From positions 21,171 through 85,170 of the forward strand of contig NZ_NPDL01000009.1 of assembly GCF_002811475.1 (NCBI RefSeq): a stretch of 64,000 nucleotides of DNA, given 5' to 3'. The notes beneath the pieces are model-generated. The model ran no database searches and was not told the origin of the DNA. It worked only from the letters and a program-made list of their open reading frames with translations. The translations under genes and the position numbers were made by a program. Below are positions 9,786 through 22,740 of this stretch, piece after piece (position 1 is the first letter of the stretch; the number at the start of each line of letters is the position of its first letter). Source of the DNA: Leptospira hartskeerlii. Lineage in GTDB: Bacteria > Spirochaetota > Leptospiria > Leptospirales > Leptospiraceae.

Positions 9786-12320
9786 ATGGCATTAGATACA
9801 AGCGTACCAAATCAAAAAGTAACAATAAAAGCCGGAACGGTTCTATTTCCGGAGGGAAGCGCCGCGAATTCCCTCAACGTATTACATAGCGGAGCATTGC
9901 GTTATTTGGTAGATGGCCCCAGTTCCAGAAAATTGGAGTTATTCAAAATTTCAGGAGCAAATTTGACTCCTGGCGCATCCGCACTTTTCGGAAGCGGACG
10001 TTATCCTTTTACGATTGTTGCAGAACAAGACTGCGTGCTCTCCACATATGTTATGTCCCAGTCAACTGTGGGTCGCTCCCTCGCCGCCAGAAGTTCCTTG
10101 GGGATTATGGTGGGTCGTTCTCTTTTGAGAGAGATCACGGAGTCTTTCAAAAAGGTGAACCAACTTAGAAAGATCGCCTCCGATATGGGAAAGACAAACG
10201 ATAATCTTTCTCTTCTGTATTATCAATTTAATCCTAGCGTTTTTCCGGATATCAAACCTGGACAACCGATCGCAGATCCAAGTTCTGAAATTGTAGATCC
10301 GGTCTTAAGACTTGCTCGTGAAAATTTAAAACATTATTTCGATAATGGCGGAATTCTTCCGGAAAGACCAACAGCAAATTATGTAGAAGAAGATCATTCA
10401 CAACTTTTGGTTAAATATTATCCGGAAGAAATAGAATTCCAAGACGGAGAATTCAATTTTGTTCGTAAGGTAATCTTAGCGGATCCAAATCTTCTTGCGC
10501 AATTATTTGCTCCTGATCCAAGCATGGTTTCCTATGTCTGCGACAAACTCGGCAGAGTGCAGAACAATATTACTGAAAACGCCAAAAGTATATTAGAAGA
10601 ATTAGATGAAAACTTCTCTCTGCTTTTAGGCGGTGTAGAAAGCCTTACAGAAAAATACTTCCTGATCCTGGACATGGCTGCAAGCGGTTACGCAACCGCT
10701 CCTCCAGAATTTGTTGTCCCTATTTTACAAGTCGTTTCTCAAAAGATAGAAAGAGCACTCGCTGGTCATCAGGCACTTTTCGGTTCGGCGATTCCGAGCC
10801 CTTCTCCTAATATTAAACCGTTTATAGAAAAAACCGCCAGTCTTGCTAAAAAATTCGAGGCGTCTAACCCGACTGCAAAAGCGGCATCCAATGGAAGCGG
10901 GATTTCTGTCGACGGGTCTGCGGATGCGACTGCAATTCGAAAAGAATTAGCGAACTCAGCATCTACGATCATCCAATTCTCCGGCATGGGGGGAGACGCT
11001 ATCAAAGAGTTTTCCGCGATGATGGTAAAACTCAAATCCTTAAAGAACCCATTGGATTCCGACAACGATACTCGTAAATTAAGAAGGTCCATTACAAAAA
11101 CCTACTTCGATATTTACGCAGCATGTTTCCAAAAATACGTCAACTCAGGGAAGAATGTTCCGAAACCTGTAGACCTGATGTTGAAATACGGTTTCTTCGA
11201 TGAAACGATGCTTGACGATTCTCAATTAGTATTCATGTCCACATTCAAGGACGCGATCACTTCTGTTTCAGACATTCCGATCCATTATGGAACAGAATGG
11301 TTGGAAAAAATTTATAAAAGAGAATGCCCTACTTCTTTGGATGAACTTGGTCAGAACTTCTTCGACAAAGTCAAGATGGACAACCGAAATGCTGTTTTCA
11401 AAAAAGAATCGGACCTTCCTCCGGATATAGACAATCCCGAAGCTAGATTAAAATTCGAATTCGGTGCAATGTATGAGGCAAACGTTCGACTCACGACAGG
11501 TTCCTTGGCTACATACTTACCGATCCTGACCAAGTATCATTCTCAGATCCCTCTCGGAAAAGCATACGTTACTAAAAAAATGCTTACGGATACGATCCAC
11601 GATATCATGGCAGTAGACTTCTCGGTATTCAACAGAGAGGTGATCTATAATAACCCTGAGATGGGGATTAATAAAGAGTTCGTTCAAAGAGCGATCGTTC
11701 CTGACTTCGTAATCGTTCCATCTATCGGCAGTAAGATCATGATGTGGCAGGAGCTTTCCATCCACAGAGGTTCCGGCTCTAAAGAAAGTAGAGGTAGGAT
11801 CGTTCTTCCGATTTTTGTGCAAGGAGATCTGAAATCTCTTTTGATCGACGCGTTTGCAGCATTCCGCTGGGAGCTTTGTAAAACGATCTTAGGGCCAGAA
11901 TGGAATAACGTAGGAAATCCGTCCATTACCGCCGATTATATGGACTATGTTCAGTTCTATAAAAAGAACAAAGATCTTTCCATAGAGATTAAAGAAAAGT
12001 TAGCTGCGGAATTCAAACGTTTCCGCAACGAAAGGGATATTTTTGCAAACGATTATCAGCTTTGGATCAAATACGAAGCAGAAGGTGTGCAAAGATTAAA
12101 CCGAGTAGTCCGAGGAATTTTCTATCGTCACATTCCTTTCGCAAGAACGATACGTGAGAAGGTTTCCAAAATGCCTGCTTTCGGTGAGATCAATAACAGG
12201 TTCGTGAATATTCGAACTCGTAAGTTTACCGAGCTTGAAAACAGATACAAAAAGTATATTAACGCGTTAGGAAGCCTTCCGGATCCTTTACGCGAAAATA
12301 TGGAATTCTATCGAGTTTAA
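9786..12320 (+). CDS. Large cyclic-nucleotide-binding-domain protein
   Basis: 844 residues. The first about 120 residues form a cyclic-nucleotide-binding beta-roll ([28 protein letters not shown], then [24 protein letters not shown]), though the phosphate-binding cassette is not canonical by eye, so ligand binding is uncertain. The remaining about 700 residues are soluble and largely helical, with no HTH, kinase or cyclase motif I can recognise; a linker rich in Ala/Ser lies around residues 350-380. No signal peptide is seen and no clear ribosome site precedes the ATG. The 3' end overlaps the convergent SDR gene by 4 bp. It could act downstream of the adenylate cyclase at 20318-22645, but that link is speculative. 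Confidence 0.75.
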   Translation: MALDTSVPNQKVTIKAGTVLFPEGSAANSLNVLHSGALRYLVDGPSSRKLELFKISGANLTPGASALFGSGRYPFTIVAEQDCVLSTYVMSQSTVGRSLAARSSLGIMVGRSLLREITESFKKVNQLRKIASDMGKTNDNLSLLYYQFNPSVFPDIKPGQPIADPSSEIVDPVLRLARENLKHYFDNGGILPERPTANYVEEDHSQLLVKYYPEEIEFQDGEFNFVRKVILADPNLLAQLFAPDPSMVSYVCDKLGRVQNNITENAKSILEELDENFSLLLGGVESLTEKYFLILDMAASGYATAPPEFVVPILQVVSQKIERALAGHQALFGSAIPSPSPNIKPFIEKTASLAKKFEASNPTAKAASNGSGISVDGSADATAIRKELANSASTIIQFSGMGGDAIKEFSAMMVKLKSLKNPLDSDNDTRKLRRSITKTYFDIYAACFQKYVNSGKNVPKPVDLMLKYGFFDETMLDDSQLVFMSTFKDAITSVSDIPIHYGTEWLEKIYKRECPTSLDELGQNFFDKVKMDNRNAVFKKESDLPPDIDNPEARLKFEFGAMYEANVRLTTGSLATYLPILTKYHSQIPLGKAYVTKKMLTDTIHDIMAVDFSVFNREVIYNNPEMGINKEFVQRAIVPDFVIVPSIGSKIMMWQELSIHRGSGSKESRGRIVLPIFVQGDLKSLLIDAFAAFRWELCKTILGPEWNNVGNPSITADYMDYVQFYKKNKDLSIEIKEKLAAEFKRFRNERDIFANDYQLWIKYEAEGVQRLNRVVRGIFYRHIPFARTIREKVSKMPAFGEINNRFVNIRTRKFTELENRYKKYINALGSLPDPLRENMEFYRV

Positions 12321-13195
12321 GAAGCCAGAGCTGATTTGTTTTCCTTCAGTAGCGTAGTTACATCCTGAAGCACATCTCCGATAAGATCTTTTGCCCATGT
12401 ATTCACGTCTTTCAAATAACCTTCTCTAATAGAAACATCGAAAGAAGCGAGAGCATCGGCCATTGGTTTCGGAACTCCCGCCCCGACTAAAGCTTTAGAA
12501 AGTTCTTCCGCGGGGAGATCCACATAAGAAATCGGTTTACCGGTCAATTCGGAGGTAAATTTTGCAAGCTCAGGATAAGTCCAAGCCTTGGGTCCGCTGA
12601 TCTCTAAAATTTTATTTCCGGATTCGGAAGAAAGTAAAGCAGCCGCGGCAGCCTTTGCACAATCCGTTCTAGAAACATAAGCACAAGCCCCATTCCCTCC
12701 GGAACCATAAAGTGAACCGCTCGCAACTGCATGCTGTAATTTAGGTATTAGATAATCAGAATAGAGATTATTACGAAGAATCGTATATGCGAGACCGCTT
12801 TGTTTGATCTTTTCCTCGGTTCCTTCATGCTCGAAGGCGAATGTGACCGGAACTTCGTCTGCCTTTGTCAAAGAAGTATAAAGAACTCGTTTTGCACCTG
12901 CCTTTACTGCTGCATCGACTGCGGCGCTATGTTCCGGGATCCTATTTCCTATATTGTCCGTGCTCACGATCAAGATCCGATCCGCTCCTTGGAAAGCGGA
13001 AACTAAACTTGCAGGATCGTCAAAACTCGCCTTTCTTACTGTGACTCCTCTTTTTGCAAAGCCCTCTAAACTTTCAGGCTTACGAGTCGTAGCGATAATC
13101 TTGTTATGGCCTCTTTTTAATAATTCTTCTAGGACAATTTTTCCTAGGTGGCCGGAAGCCCCGGTCACGAGTACTGTTTCGGAAATATTACTCAT
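12317..13195 (-). CDS. NmrA/QorB-type NAD(P)-binding oxidoreductase
   Basis: An atypical short-chain dehydrogenase. The N-terminal Rossmann motif [11 protein letters not shown] (residues 11-21) binds NAD(P). ATTRKPESL follows beta-2, and [22 protein letters not shown] and [30 protein letters not shown] match the NmrA / NAD(P)H:quinone oxidoreductase QorB pattern. The classical YxxxK catalytic pair is absent, as usual for NmrA-like members. At 292 residues it is normal length. It is probably a soluble quinone reductase or redox-sensing protein. It is monocistronic and convergent with the large cyclic-nucleotide-binding gene. Confidence 0.85.
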   Translation of the reverse strand: MSNISETVLVTGASGHLGKIVLEELLKRGHNKIIATTRKPESLEGFAKRGVTVRKASFDDPASLVSAFQGADRILIVSTDNIGNRIPEHSAAVDAAVKAGAKRVLYTSLTKADEVPVTFAFEHEGTEEKIKQSGLAYTILRNNLYSDYLIPKLQHAVASGSLYGSGGNGACAYVSRTDCAKAAAAALLSSESGNKILEISGPKAWTYPELAKFTSELTGKPISYVDLPAEELSKALVGAGVPKPMADALASFDVSIREGYLKDVNTWAKDLIGDVLQDVTTLLKENKSALAS

Positions 13196-13312
13196 TTGGA
13201 TCCTTAAACCTATTTCGGTCCGCGTTAGATTTATATCCTTAGACTACTTGAAACAACAAAAGTTACAAGTTAAATATTAGAAATATGAAGTTGAGTCGTA
13301 CTCAGAGTAGAA

Positions 13313-13999
<687 letters not shown>

Positions 14000-14120
14000 A
14001 CGAGTTTTTGGTAGCCCGGAGGAACCAGCTTAAACGAGGTTCCGAATTTCGCGAGAATTTACCGGGTATCCGGGGAGAGTATATAAAAAAAAACCAAGTC
14101 TGAAAAACCCTCTTTTGGCT

Positions 14121-14645
14121 ATGCAAAAAAACCGCTTGTCCCCGGAATGTGCGCTCCTTGAATGGGGAGGAATGGCCATTCTCTCCATTTTAACTGGCTC
14201 GAGGACCGGAATCAATATTCAGGTTTGGAAGGGAATCCTGACGCTATCTTGCCTAACCTTGGTTTCCTGCTTTTCCGTGGAATTCATCCAGGAAGGGACC
14301 CAGAAAGAAACTGTACTCGTTTCCCATAAGCCAGGCTGGGAGCAAATAGAGATCCTGAAACATCCACCCAAGCGTAGGAATTACAAAACTTACGGAAGGA
14401 TCATCGTTAGGAACTTTGGAGACGGCAGGATAGAAAAGTTCTATTATGAAAAGATTAAGAAAGAACTTTTTGATAGAGGTATGGACGGAATGTACCTCGC
14501 AAATGTGGGACTGGTCCCCGTTCCTCCTACAATTTTCCAAACCGGCACTACAGAAGGTTATACAACTAGTATGGCCGAGATCGGGAAGGATGCAAAAGTT
14601 TTGGAAGGAGTTGCATTCCGTTATAGAGAAAGGGAAGAAGAATAA
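14121..14645 (+). CDS. Putative lipoprotein of unknown function
   Basis: The frame carries a hydrophobic stretch and lipobox (LTLSCLTLVSC, Cys near residue 50 from this start), then about 125 residues of mature protein with HPPKRRNYKTYGRIIVRNFGDGR and a C-terminal acidic end. The start is unsettled: ATG at 14121 has no clear ribosome site, and ATG at 14172 has GGGGAGG only 1 base away, too close. A start nearer the hydrophobic run would give a more usual signal peptide length. The stop overlaps the next gene's ATG by 1 base (TAATG), so the two are coupled. Family not recognised. Confidence 0.55.
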   Translation: MQKNRLSPECALLEWGGMAILSILTGSRTGINIQVWKGILTLSCLTLVSCFSVEFIQEGTQKETVLVSHKPGWEQIEILKHPPKRRNYKTYGRIIVRNFGDGRIEKFYYEKIKKELFDRGMDGMYLANVGLVPVPPTIFQTGTTEGYTTSMAEIGKDAKVLEGVAFRYREREEE

Positions 14646-15139
14646 TGGCAAGGCGTCTAAATAGCGAGATCAAGGTTTTGCCTAACGGAGACTGGATCTT
14701 CCGCGAAGCAAAGATTGAACAAAAAGATATTTTGGAATATTTCCGCAAGAATCTGAAAGAAGCGGAAGACGGGATCTATATAGACAATCAGTACGGAGAA
14801 TTTTCAGAAAACGGATATTTAGAATTATTCGGTTATCCATTAAATCTTATCAGGGTCTGGGAGAAGGATGGAGAATTTTATTTTTTAAGCGATTCAGGCG
14901 AAGAATTGCCGCTCTCATCATTGCAGATCGCAGCAGACTCGGAAGGAGAATTATTCGCCAGGAAAAAGGATCATCTTTTTCTAAAATATAAGATCGCAAG
15001 AAACGTTTCTTCTATACTAAGCGAATATTTGTCCGAATCTCCACAAGGACTAAAACTAATCGTCCAAAACAAAGAAATCCCGATCTTGGAAACCGGAGAA
15101 CATCCAAATGTTTCTCTTCCTAAAGAATTCCAAAAATAG
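14645..15139 (+). CDS. DUF1285-like protein of unknown function
   Basis: 164 residues, soluble. The pattern IKVLPNGDWIFREAKIEQKDILEYFRKNL, then GIYIDNQYGE and LFLKYKIARNVSSILSEYL, resembles DUF1285 proteins: an N-terminal strand-rich unit with a D/G-x-W-x-F turn and a second barrel. That match is by eye only. It starts in the last base of the upstream lipoprotein's stop codon, so the pair is translationally coupled. It is convergent with the alcohol dehydrogenase gene (1 bp gap). Confidence 0.6.
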   Translation: MARRLNSEIKVLPNGDWIFREAKIEQKDILEYFRKNLKEAEDGIYIDNQYGEFSENGYLELFGYPLNLIRVWEKDGEFYFLSDSGEELPLSSLQIAADSEGELFARKKDHLFLKYKIARNVSSILSEYLSESPQGLKLIVQNKEIPILETGEHPNVSLPKEFQK

Positions 15140-15140
15140 A

Positions 15141-16202
15141 TCAGTTCGATTTTCCGGACAACACCAATCTTCCTAACACTTTTCCGGAAGATAGATCGTT
15201 CAAAGCAGAATTAGCATCTTTCAAATTTCTAATCTGAACCGGAACGGGAAGTATTTTATTTTTAGAGACTAGCTGTAGGAGCTCCTTCAATTCTCCCGGA
15301 GAACCCGTATAACTTCCTCGAACAGTTAAACTTCTTAAAGAAAGAATTGGAGTCGGAATTTTCAACTCTCCCCCGAAAAGTCCTACTCCTATCAATGTCC
15401 CATTCTTTTTCAAAAGAGAAAATCCCAAGGAAGAAGTGGAGCTATTATTTACAAAATCGATCACTGCAGATACTCCCAAAGCACCTGAAATTTTTTTGAC
15501 CTCGGCCCCCGGATCAGAATGAGAAGAAGGAACTGTATAAAATCCAAGTTCTTTTAGTTTTTCCAAACGAGACTCATCCAGATCTAAAAAGATCACTTTT
15601 GCCTCTGTAAGAAGTGGAACCAATTGAGAAGCGAACATTCCAAGCCCACCTGCTCCAATGATCACCAAAGAATCCGTTTTCTTGAGTGGAAGAGATTTTT
15701 TCAAAGCACCATATGCAGTAAGCCCAGCACATGCATAAGAACATGCGTATTCAGGAGAAAGATCATAAATATCCAAAAGCCATTTTTCATCCGGAACTAA
15801 GATCCGATCCGAATAACCGCCGTCCTGATAAATCCCGAGCGACCTAGGAGAGGAGCAAAGTTGAGGATTTCCGGATGCACATTCTTTACAAGAACCACAT
15901 CCAATCCAAGGGTATACTAATTTGGTTTCTCCCACAGAAACGGAAGAAACTTTAGATCCGACTTTTAAGACCTTACCTACAACCTCATGGCCTGGAGTAA
16001 TAGGGAGTTTGACACCTCTGTCTTTTACGAATAGTTTTTCTTCTCCACCTATCTTATAATATCCGTCTCTTAAATGGAGATCCGAATGACATACTCCGCA
16101 AGAGATCACTTCCAATAATACTTCTGAATCTTTCGGTTCTGGATCTTGTTTTTCTTCCCATTGTAAAGCGGATCCGAATTCCACTAATCTAACACTTTTC
16201 AT
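15141..16202 (-). CDS. Zinc-dependent alcohol dehydrogenase (MDR family)
   Basis: Oxidises an alcohol or reduces an aldehyde with NAD(P). The catalytic zinc site is visible (CGVCHSD, Cys38; PGHEVVG), as is the four-Cys structural zinc site (GCGSCKECASGNPQLC). The Rossmann motif is GAGGLGMFASQL near residue 175, followed by an acidic strand end (FLDLD), which favours NAD over NADP. The ATG at 16202 overlaps the esterase stop as ATGA, which fixes this start and implies coupled translation with the esterase. The 353-residue length is usual. The substrate cannot be told. Confidence 0.9.
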   Translation of the reverse strand: MKSVRLVEFGSALQWEEKQDPEPKDSEVLLEVISCGVCHSDLHLRDGYYKIGGEEKLFVKDRGVKLPITPGHEVVGKVLKVGSKVSSVSVGETKLVYPWIGCGSCKECASGNPQLCSSPRSLGIYQDGGYSDRILVPDEKWLLDIYDLSPEYACSYACAGLTAYGALKKSLPLKKTDSLVIIGAGGLGMFASQLVPLLTEAKVIFLDLDESRLEKLKELGFYTVPSSHSDPGAEVKKISGALGVSAVIDFVNNSSTSSLGFSLLKKNGTLIGVGLFGGELKIPTPILSLRSLTVRGSYTGSPGELKELLQLVSKNKILPVPVQIRNLKDANSALNDLSSGKVLGRLVLSGKSN

Positions 16203-17146
16203 TTTTCTAAAATACACTCTTTTTGTTTGAAGATCCGATCCATTTCATCTGAAATCATTCTTAAACCTTCTTCAGGAGCTTTAAGAAGATTCACCTTTGT
16301 AAAAAATCCGTGAGTATACCCTTGGAATTCTTTGAATAAAACAGAAACTCCTGCTTCCTTTAATTTTTCTGCATATAATTTTCCATCGTCTCGTAGAGGA
16401 TCAATGTCTGCTATAAACACAATCGCGGGAGGAAGTTCCTTCCAATCGGATTGGTATAATGGAGAAACTTTTGGATCCGATCTTGTATTTGGATTTGGCA
16501 GATATTGAGAAATAAACCATTCCATATCTTTTTTAGTAAGACCAGGACCTAATTCGAATTCTTTATAAGAATCAGTATCGCAAATAGCTTCGGTAACGGG
16601 ATAGATCAGAATTTGTAGATCGATCTTAGGACCGGATGTTTCTTTAGCTCTCATAATGGTAGAAGCAGCTAAGTTCCCTCCGGCACTATCGCCTGCCACC
16701 ACTAATGGAAGATTTTTCCAGACATTCTCATTTTGAGAAGAGATCCATTCCAATGAGGTATATGCATCTTCTAACGGCAGAGGAAATGGAAACTCGGGAG
16801 CCAATCTATAATCGACTAAAGATACGATGCTCGAAGTGATCTCTGCGAGTTTACGCGCAAATGGATCGAAATCTTTTAATCTTCCGACTACCCATCCCCC
16901 GCCATGAAAGTATAGAATTTTGGATTTAGGTCCCGTTTTTGGAATATAATTTTTTACGAATACATTTCCGATTTTGGAAGGGATCGAGATATCCTGAACC
17001 TCTCTCATGAGCGGACCTTCTCCCAAAAGTTCTCCGATTGCGGAATAACCGTCTCTTCTTTCCTGGATACTTCCTTGGGTAAAACCTGTGAGTCCCTTAG
17101 AGGAAATCAGATTTGCGTATTCCAACATCTCCGGAGCAAATTCCAT
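16199..17146 (-). CDS. Alpha/beta hydrolase, hormone-sensitive-lipase-type esterase
   Basis: 315 residues with HSL-family signatures: the oxyanion HGGGWVVG near residue 80, the nucleophile GDSAGG near residue 150, the Asp in ADIDPLRDDG, and the His in GYTHGFF. It has no signal peptide, so it acts in the cytoplasm on short-chain esters or similar. It is upstream of, and overlaps by 4 bp, the zinc alcohol dehydrogenase. A shared substrate chain (ester to alcohol to aldehyde) is an attractive but unproven idea. Confidence 0.9.
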   Translation of the reverse strand: MEFAPEMLEYANLISSKGLTGFTQGSIQERRDGYSAIGELLGEGPLMREVQDISIPSKIGNVFVKNYIPKTGPKSKILYFHGGGWVVGRLKDFDPFARKLAEITSSIVSLVDYRLAPEFPFPLPLEDAYTSLEWISSQNENVWKNLPLVVAGDSAGGNLAASTIMRAKETSGPKIDLQILIYPVTEAICDTDSYKEFELGPGLTKKDMEWFISQYLPNPNTRSDPKVSPLYQSDWKELPPAIVFIADIDPLRDDGKLYAEKLKEAGVSVLFKEFQGYTHGFFTKVNLLKAPEEGLRMISDEMDRIFKQKECILEK

Positions 17147-17241
17147 TCTTTTCTCCCTTTAATGAGTACGTCAGAAAAGTATATTATAAATCCGGCGATT
17201 TGTCGTTCCAGTTTATAGATCGGGAAAGTATAAAATGGATT

Positions 17242-17862
17242 TTAGAAGGAGGAGCGATTCGCTTCCATATAATAATGGTTAGGCACTAAACCTTTTGGCC
17301 CGGAGAAATTCCTGGCCTCAACGACCTCAAAACCTAATTTTTTATAGAGGCCTTGAGCATTTGGATTCTCTTGGGAAACATCCAAGGAAATTTTATCGTA
17401 ACCTGGGTAAGTCGAAATTGCAAATCTAATCAACTTCTCCGCGATTCCTTGTCTTCTTTGTGATTGAGGAACAGCGATATGGCCCAGATATAATCGGCCT
17501 GATTTAGGAGGTTGGATCATTCCTTCCATGCTCAGTCCGCGAACTGCAACCTTAGGAGCACTGAACTTGTAAATACGAAAAATATTTCCTGCTGTCGCAG
17601 CATTTTGAAAGAAGAAGTTTTCGGAACGGAATATAACGATACTTCCTACAACTTCGCCCTTCTTTTCAGCCAAATAATGATTTTTATAACTGAATGTATT
17701 CTTAGTTCCCTGGAAGGATTGGATCAGAAAATCCTGAGCGGAAATTTTTCCCTCATTGAACACATAGTCCCAGGCAGCAGGCCCGGAACTATAGATCAAA
17801 GGAACAGCAGAGGTCGCATCTTCCAGTCTTGCAGGGCGAATAATGATTGGTTCGTTAGACAT
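17242..17862 (-). CDS. GNAT-family N-acetyltransferase
   Basis: Transfers an acetyl group from acetyl-CoA to an amine. The acetyl-CoA-binding motif A is clear: LYLGHIAVPQSQRRQGIAEKLI with Q/R-x-x-G-x-A. This is followed by a strand ISLDVSQENPNAQGLYKKLGFEVVEA, typical of the family's C-terminal part. The 206-residue length is somewhat long, with an N-terminal IRPARLEDATSAVPLI that matches GNAT starts. It begins 2 bp after the TPR gene's stop, so it lies in the same operon. The substrate is unknown. Confidence 0.85.
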   Translation of the reverse strand: MSNEPIIIRPARLEDATSAVPLIYSSGPAAWDYVFNEGKISAQDFLIQSFQGTKNTFSYKNHYLAEKKGEVVGSIVIFRSENFFFQNAATAGNIFRIYKFSAPKVAVRGLSMEGMIQPPKSGRLYLGHIAVPQSQRRQGIAEKLIRFAISTYPGYDKISLDVSQENPNAQGLYKKLGFEVVEARNFSGPKGLVPNHYYMEANRSSF

Positions 17863-17864
17863 TC

Positions 17865-18335
17865 TTAGATCGCCGAGTTGAGTTCTTCTCTCAAACGTTT
17901 TGCTTCTTCGAAATCAGGCTTCATTACGATTGCCTTATGCAGATATTGCAATGATCTTTCCGGACGATTCCAGATCTTGTAAAGAGTAGCCAGGTTAAAA
18001 AGTGAAATATGGGGTGCGTCGTTTAAAGTGCAGCGAAGAGATTTTTTCAGCCAGAAAACGGATTCTCTTTCTCTTCCCATACGAAGAAGAAGTATCCCTA
18101 TCTCGTTGCAAGGATTCCCGTATTCAGGATTCACTTCTACTGAACGGTAGAAATAGTACAGACCTTTTTTCCAATTGCTTCTTTGGTTTTCGATCAGACC
18201 CAGAAAAAAATAGGTCTCATGACTTTCGGTATCTTCTAAAGAGGACTTCAGTAGGAATTCCGCACGATCCAAATCGCCGGTTCTATAAAAAAATTTAGAT
18301 GCTTCTAGCTTGTCTTCAGGCGTCAGGTTTTCCAA
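17865..18335 (-). CDS. TPR-repeat protein
   Basis: 156 residues, built almost entirely of tetratricopeptide-like repeats: FYRTGDLDRAEFLLKSSL, YFFLGLIENQRSNWKKGLYYFYRSVEVNPEYG, EIGILLLRMGRERESVFWL, LFNLATLYKIWNRPERSLQYLHKAIVMKP. No signal peptide is seen, so it is a cytoplasmic protein-binding scaffold. It lies 47 bp downstream of dxs and 2 bp upstream of the GNAT gene, all on the minus strand. Its partner is unknown. Confidence 0.8.
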   Translation of the reverse strand: MENLTPEDKLEASKFFYRTGDLDRAEFLLKSSLEDTESHETYFFLGLIENQRSNWKKGLYYFYRSVEVNPEYGNPCNEIGILLLRMGRERESVFWLKKSLRCTLNDAPHISLFNLATLYKIWNRPERSLQYLHKAIVMKPDFEEAKRLREELNSAI

Positions 18336-18382
18336 TTATCTACCCGTTTTTATTTTTATTTTCGGACGCCTCTCGAAATAGC

Positions 18383-20296
18383 TTAATTCCGTTTTCCGTG
18401 TAGGACTTCCTTCTTTACATTTTCCCGCAGAAACTTGGAGATACTCTGAGCGTCCAATCCGTACTCAGTGAAAATTTCCTTTCTTTCCCCGTGGTGGATT
18501 ACCTCGGAAGGGAATGCGAATGTTTTGATAAAACGTCCTAAATACTCAGGGGAGATCCGGTTCAGTAAATAGCCGGAAGCTCCACCATCTAAATAACTTT
18601 CATCCAGGATTGCAAAATGACGTACATGAGAAAGTTCCTCGTCCAGAGCCTCTTTACCCAAAGGTCGGAGCCAGACCAGGTCGATCAATGTGACTGAATA
18701 ACCTTCCTGTTCCAATAGACTCGTAGCTTTTTGGGCTTCTTCCAACATGGAACCGATGGAGAGAAGAGCGATGTCGGTCCCTCTTTGCAGCACTCTAAAA
18801 CTTCCAGGTTTTAGGTCCTTCTCCGCGCTGAAATCTAAACCGGAAAGTTCCACATTTGCCTTAGGGAATCGGATCGCAATCGGAGACTTGTCGTAATGCT
18901 CCATAAACCTAAGTGAATCCACCAGGTCCTGTCCCGAAGAAGGCACAAACACATCCATATTCGGCAAGGATAGAAGGTAGCTTAGATCGAATAATCCTTG
19001 GTGAGTCTCTCCATCCGGTCCGACACAGCCTGCTCTATCGATTACGAATCGAACGGGAAGATTCATTAGAGAAACATCTTCTACCAATTGGTCCATCCCT
19101 CTTGTCAAGAAGGTGGAATAAATACACATATAAGGGATCACATCCCCGTTAGTCATTGCTCCAGCAAAAGCGACAGAGTGCTGTTCTGCGATCCCCACGT
19201 CGTATACATGGTCCGGGAATTTAGAAACATATTCTCCGAGTCCGGAACCTTCTATCATTGCAGGAGTGACAGCTGCAACTCGCGGATTTTTTTCCGTAAG
19301 ATCCGAAAGCACCTTACCTACTATCTTAGAGTAAGAAATTTTAGAAGAATCTCCTGATTCCATGGCGCCATCTTCCTTGCGAAATGGCGTTACTCCATGG
19401 TATTTGATCGGGTCCTTCTCCGCTGGAACATATCCTTTTCCTTTTTGAGTGATCGTATGGAAAAGAACAGGCCCTTTCATAGTCTTGATCTTTCTCAGCA
19501 TAGTAACTAGACGAACCACATCATGACCGTCTTCAGGTCCAATGTAAATAAAACCTAGGTCCTCGAAAAGTCCGCCAGGAGTGAAAACGTCTTTAAATCC
19601 TTTTTCTACCCTTTTGAAAAAGCTCTCCATAGCAGGTCCAACAATAGGGAACCATTTTAGAAAAGTATAAAATATCCTTTTCCAGTTCAGATAGAAATGA
19701 GAGCTGATGATATTATTCAAGTAGTTGGAGATGGACCCGACATTCTTGGAGATAGACATATAGTTGTCGTTTAATACCACGAGTAGATCTTTTTTAAGAT
19801 GTCCAGCGTGGTTCATCGCTTCCAAAGCCATTCCAGTAGCGATGGATGCGTCCCCGATAATTGCTGCGACTGAGTAATTTTTTCCGGTCAGATCCCTAGC
19901 TACAGCTTCTCCCAATGCTTGCGAAATAGAAGTGCCAGCGTGGCCTGTATTATATAGATCGTAAACAGACTCCTCTCTTTTCGGAAAACCTGAAAGTCCT
20001 TTGAATTTACGAACCGTAGAAAGTTTTTCTTTTCTTCCGGTAAGGATCTTATGGGGATATGTTTGATGTCCTACATCCCAGATCAGTCTGTCTTTAGGAG
20101 TATCAAAAACGTAATGTAAAGCGACTGTGAGTTCAACAACTCCCAGGTTACTTGCGAAATGCCCTCCGATCCCGGAGAGAGTATCAATGATATAATTTCG
20201 GATCTCGGAACAGAGTTTAGGCAGTTCCTCGAGAGGCAATTTTCTGAGATCCACCGGAAGGCGGATCCCGTTCAATAACGAATATTCCTGTTGCAT
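18383..20296 (-). CDS. dxs: 1-deoxy-D-xylulose-5-phosphate synthase
   Basis: First step of the MEP isoprenoid pathway: joins pyruvate and glyceraldehyde 3-phosphate using thiamine diphosphate. Motifs include GHAGTSISQALGEA, the ThDP/Mg site GDASIATGMALEAMNHAG with N at LNDNYMSIS, EDGHD, and the transketolase pyrimidine domain (VGIAEQHSVAFAGAM; DRAGCVGPDGETHQG). The 637-residue length is normal. It is 21 bp downstream of the adenylate cyclase gene and is the second MEP gene in the window, since dxr lies at 28207-29376. Confidence 0.97.
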   Translation of the reverse strand: MQQEYSLLNGIRLPVDLRKLPLEELPKLCSEIRNYIIDTLSGIGGHFASNLGVVELTVALHYVFDTPKDRLIWDVGHQTYPHKILTGRKEKLSTVRKFKGLSGFPKREESVYDLYNTGHAGTSISQALGEAVARDLTGKNYSVAAIIGDASIATGMALEAMNHAGHLKKDLLVVLNDNYMSISKNVGSISNYLNNIISSHFYLNWKRIFYTFLKWFPIVGPAMESFFKRVEKGFKDVFTPGGLFEDLGFIYIGPEDGHDVVRLVTMLRKIKTMKGPVLFHTITQKGKGYVPAEKDPIKYHGVTPFRKEDGAMESGDSSKISYSKIVGKVLSDLTEKNPRVAAVTPAMIEGSGLGEYVSKFPDHVYDVGIAEQHSVAFAGAMTNGDVIPYMCIYSTFLTRGMDQLVEDVSLMNLPVRFVIDRAGCVGPDGETHQGLFDLSYLLSLPNMDVFVPSSGQDLVDSLRFMEHYDKSPIAIRFPKANVELSGLDFSAEKDLKPGSFRVLQRGTDIALLSIGSMLEEAQKATSLLEQEGYSVTLIDLVWLRPLGKEALDEELSHVRHFAILDESYLDGGASGYLLNRISPEYLGRFIKTFAFPSEVIHHGERKEIFTEYGLDAQSISKFLRENVKKEVLHGKRN

Positions 20297-20317
20297 GTAT
20301 TCCGTCTTTAACGGTCA

Positions 20318-22645
<2,328 letters not shown>

Positions 22646-22692
22646 TCTTTCCTCCGATCCGGAAGATTCTCTCTACCGGGACGGTTTCGTCA

Positions 22693-22720
22693 ATTTTCTT
22701 CCCAGTTCAGGAAAGAAAAT
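22693..22720 (-). terminator. Possible weak hairpin between trpA and the adenylate cyclase gene
   Basis: ATTTTCTT-C-CC (22693-22703) pairs with GG-A-AAGAAAAT (22710-22720) with one mismatch and a 6-base loop. The stem is AT-rich and no T run follows cleanly on the minus strand, so it may only be a partial stop or processing site after trpA. Confidence 0.25.
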
Positions 22721-22740
22721 ATCGACTAGGAAAAAGAATT

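Noticed and set aside
9598..9889. Short frames on both strands between the NamZ-like and the cyclic-nucleotide genes
   Set aside because: They overlap the real starts on each side and lack ribosome sites; the 174-bp gap is more likely a divergent promoter.
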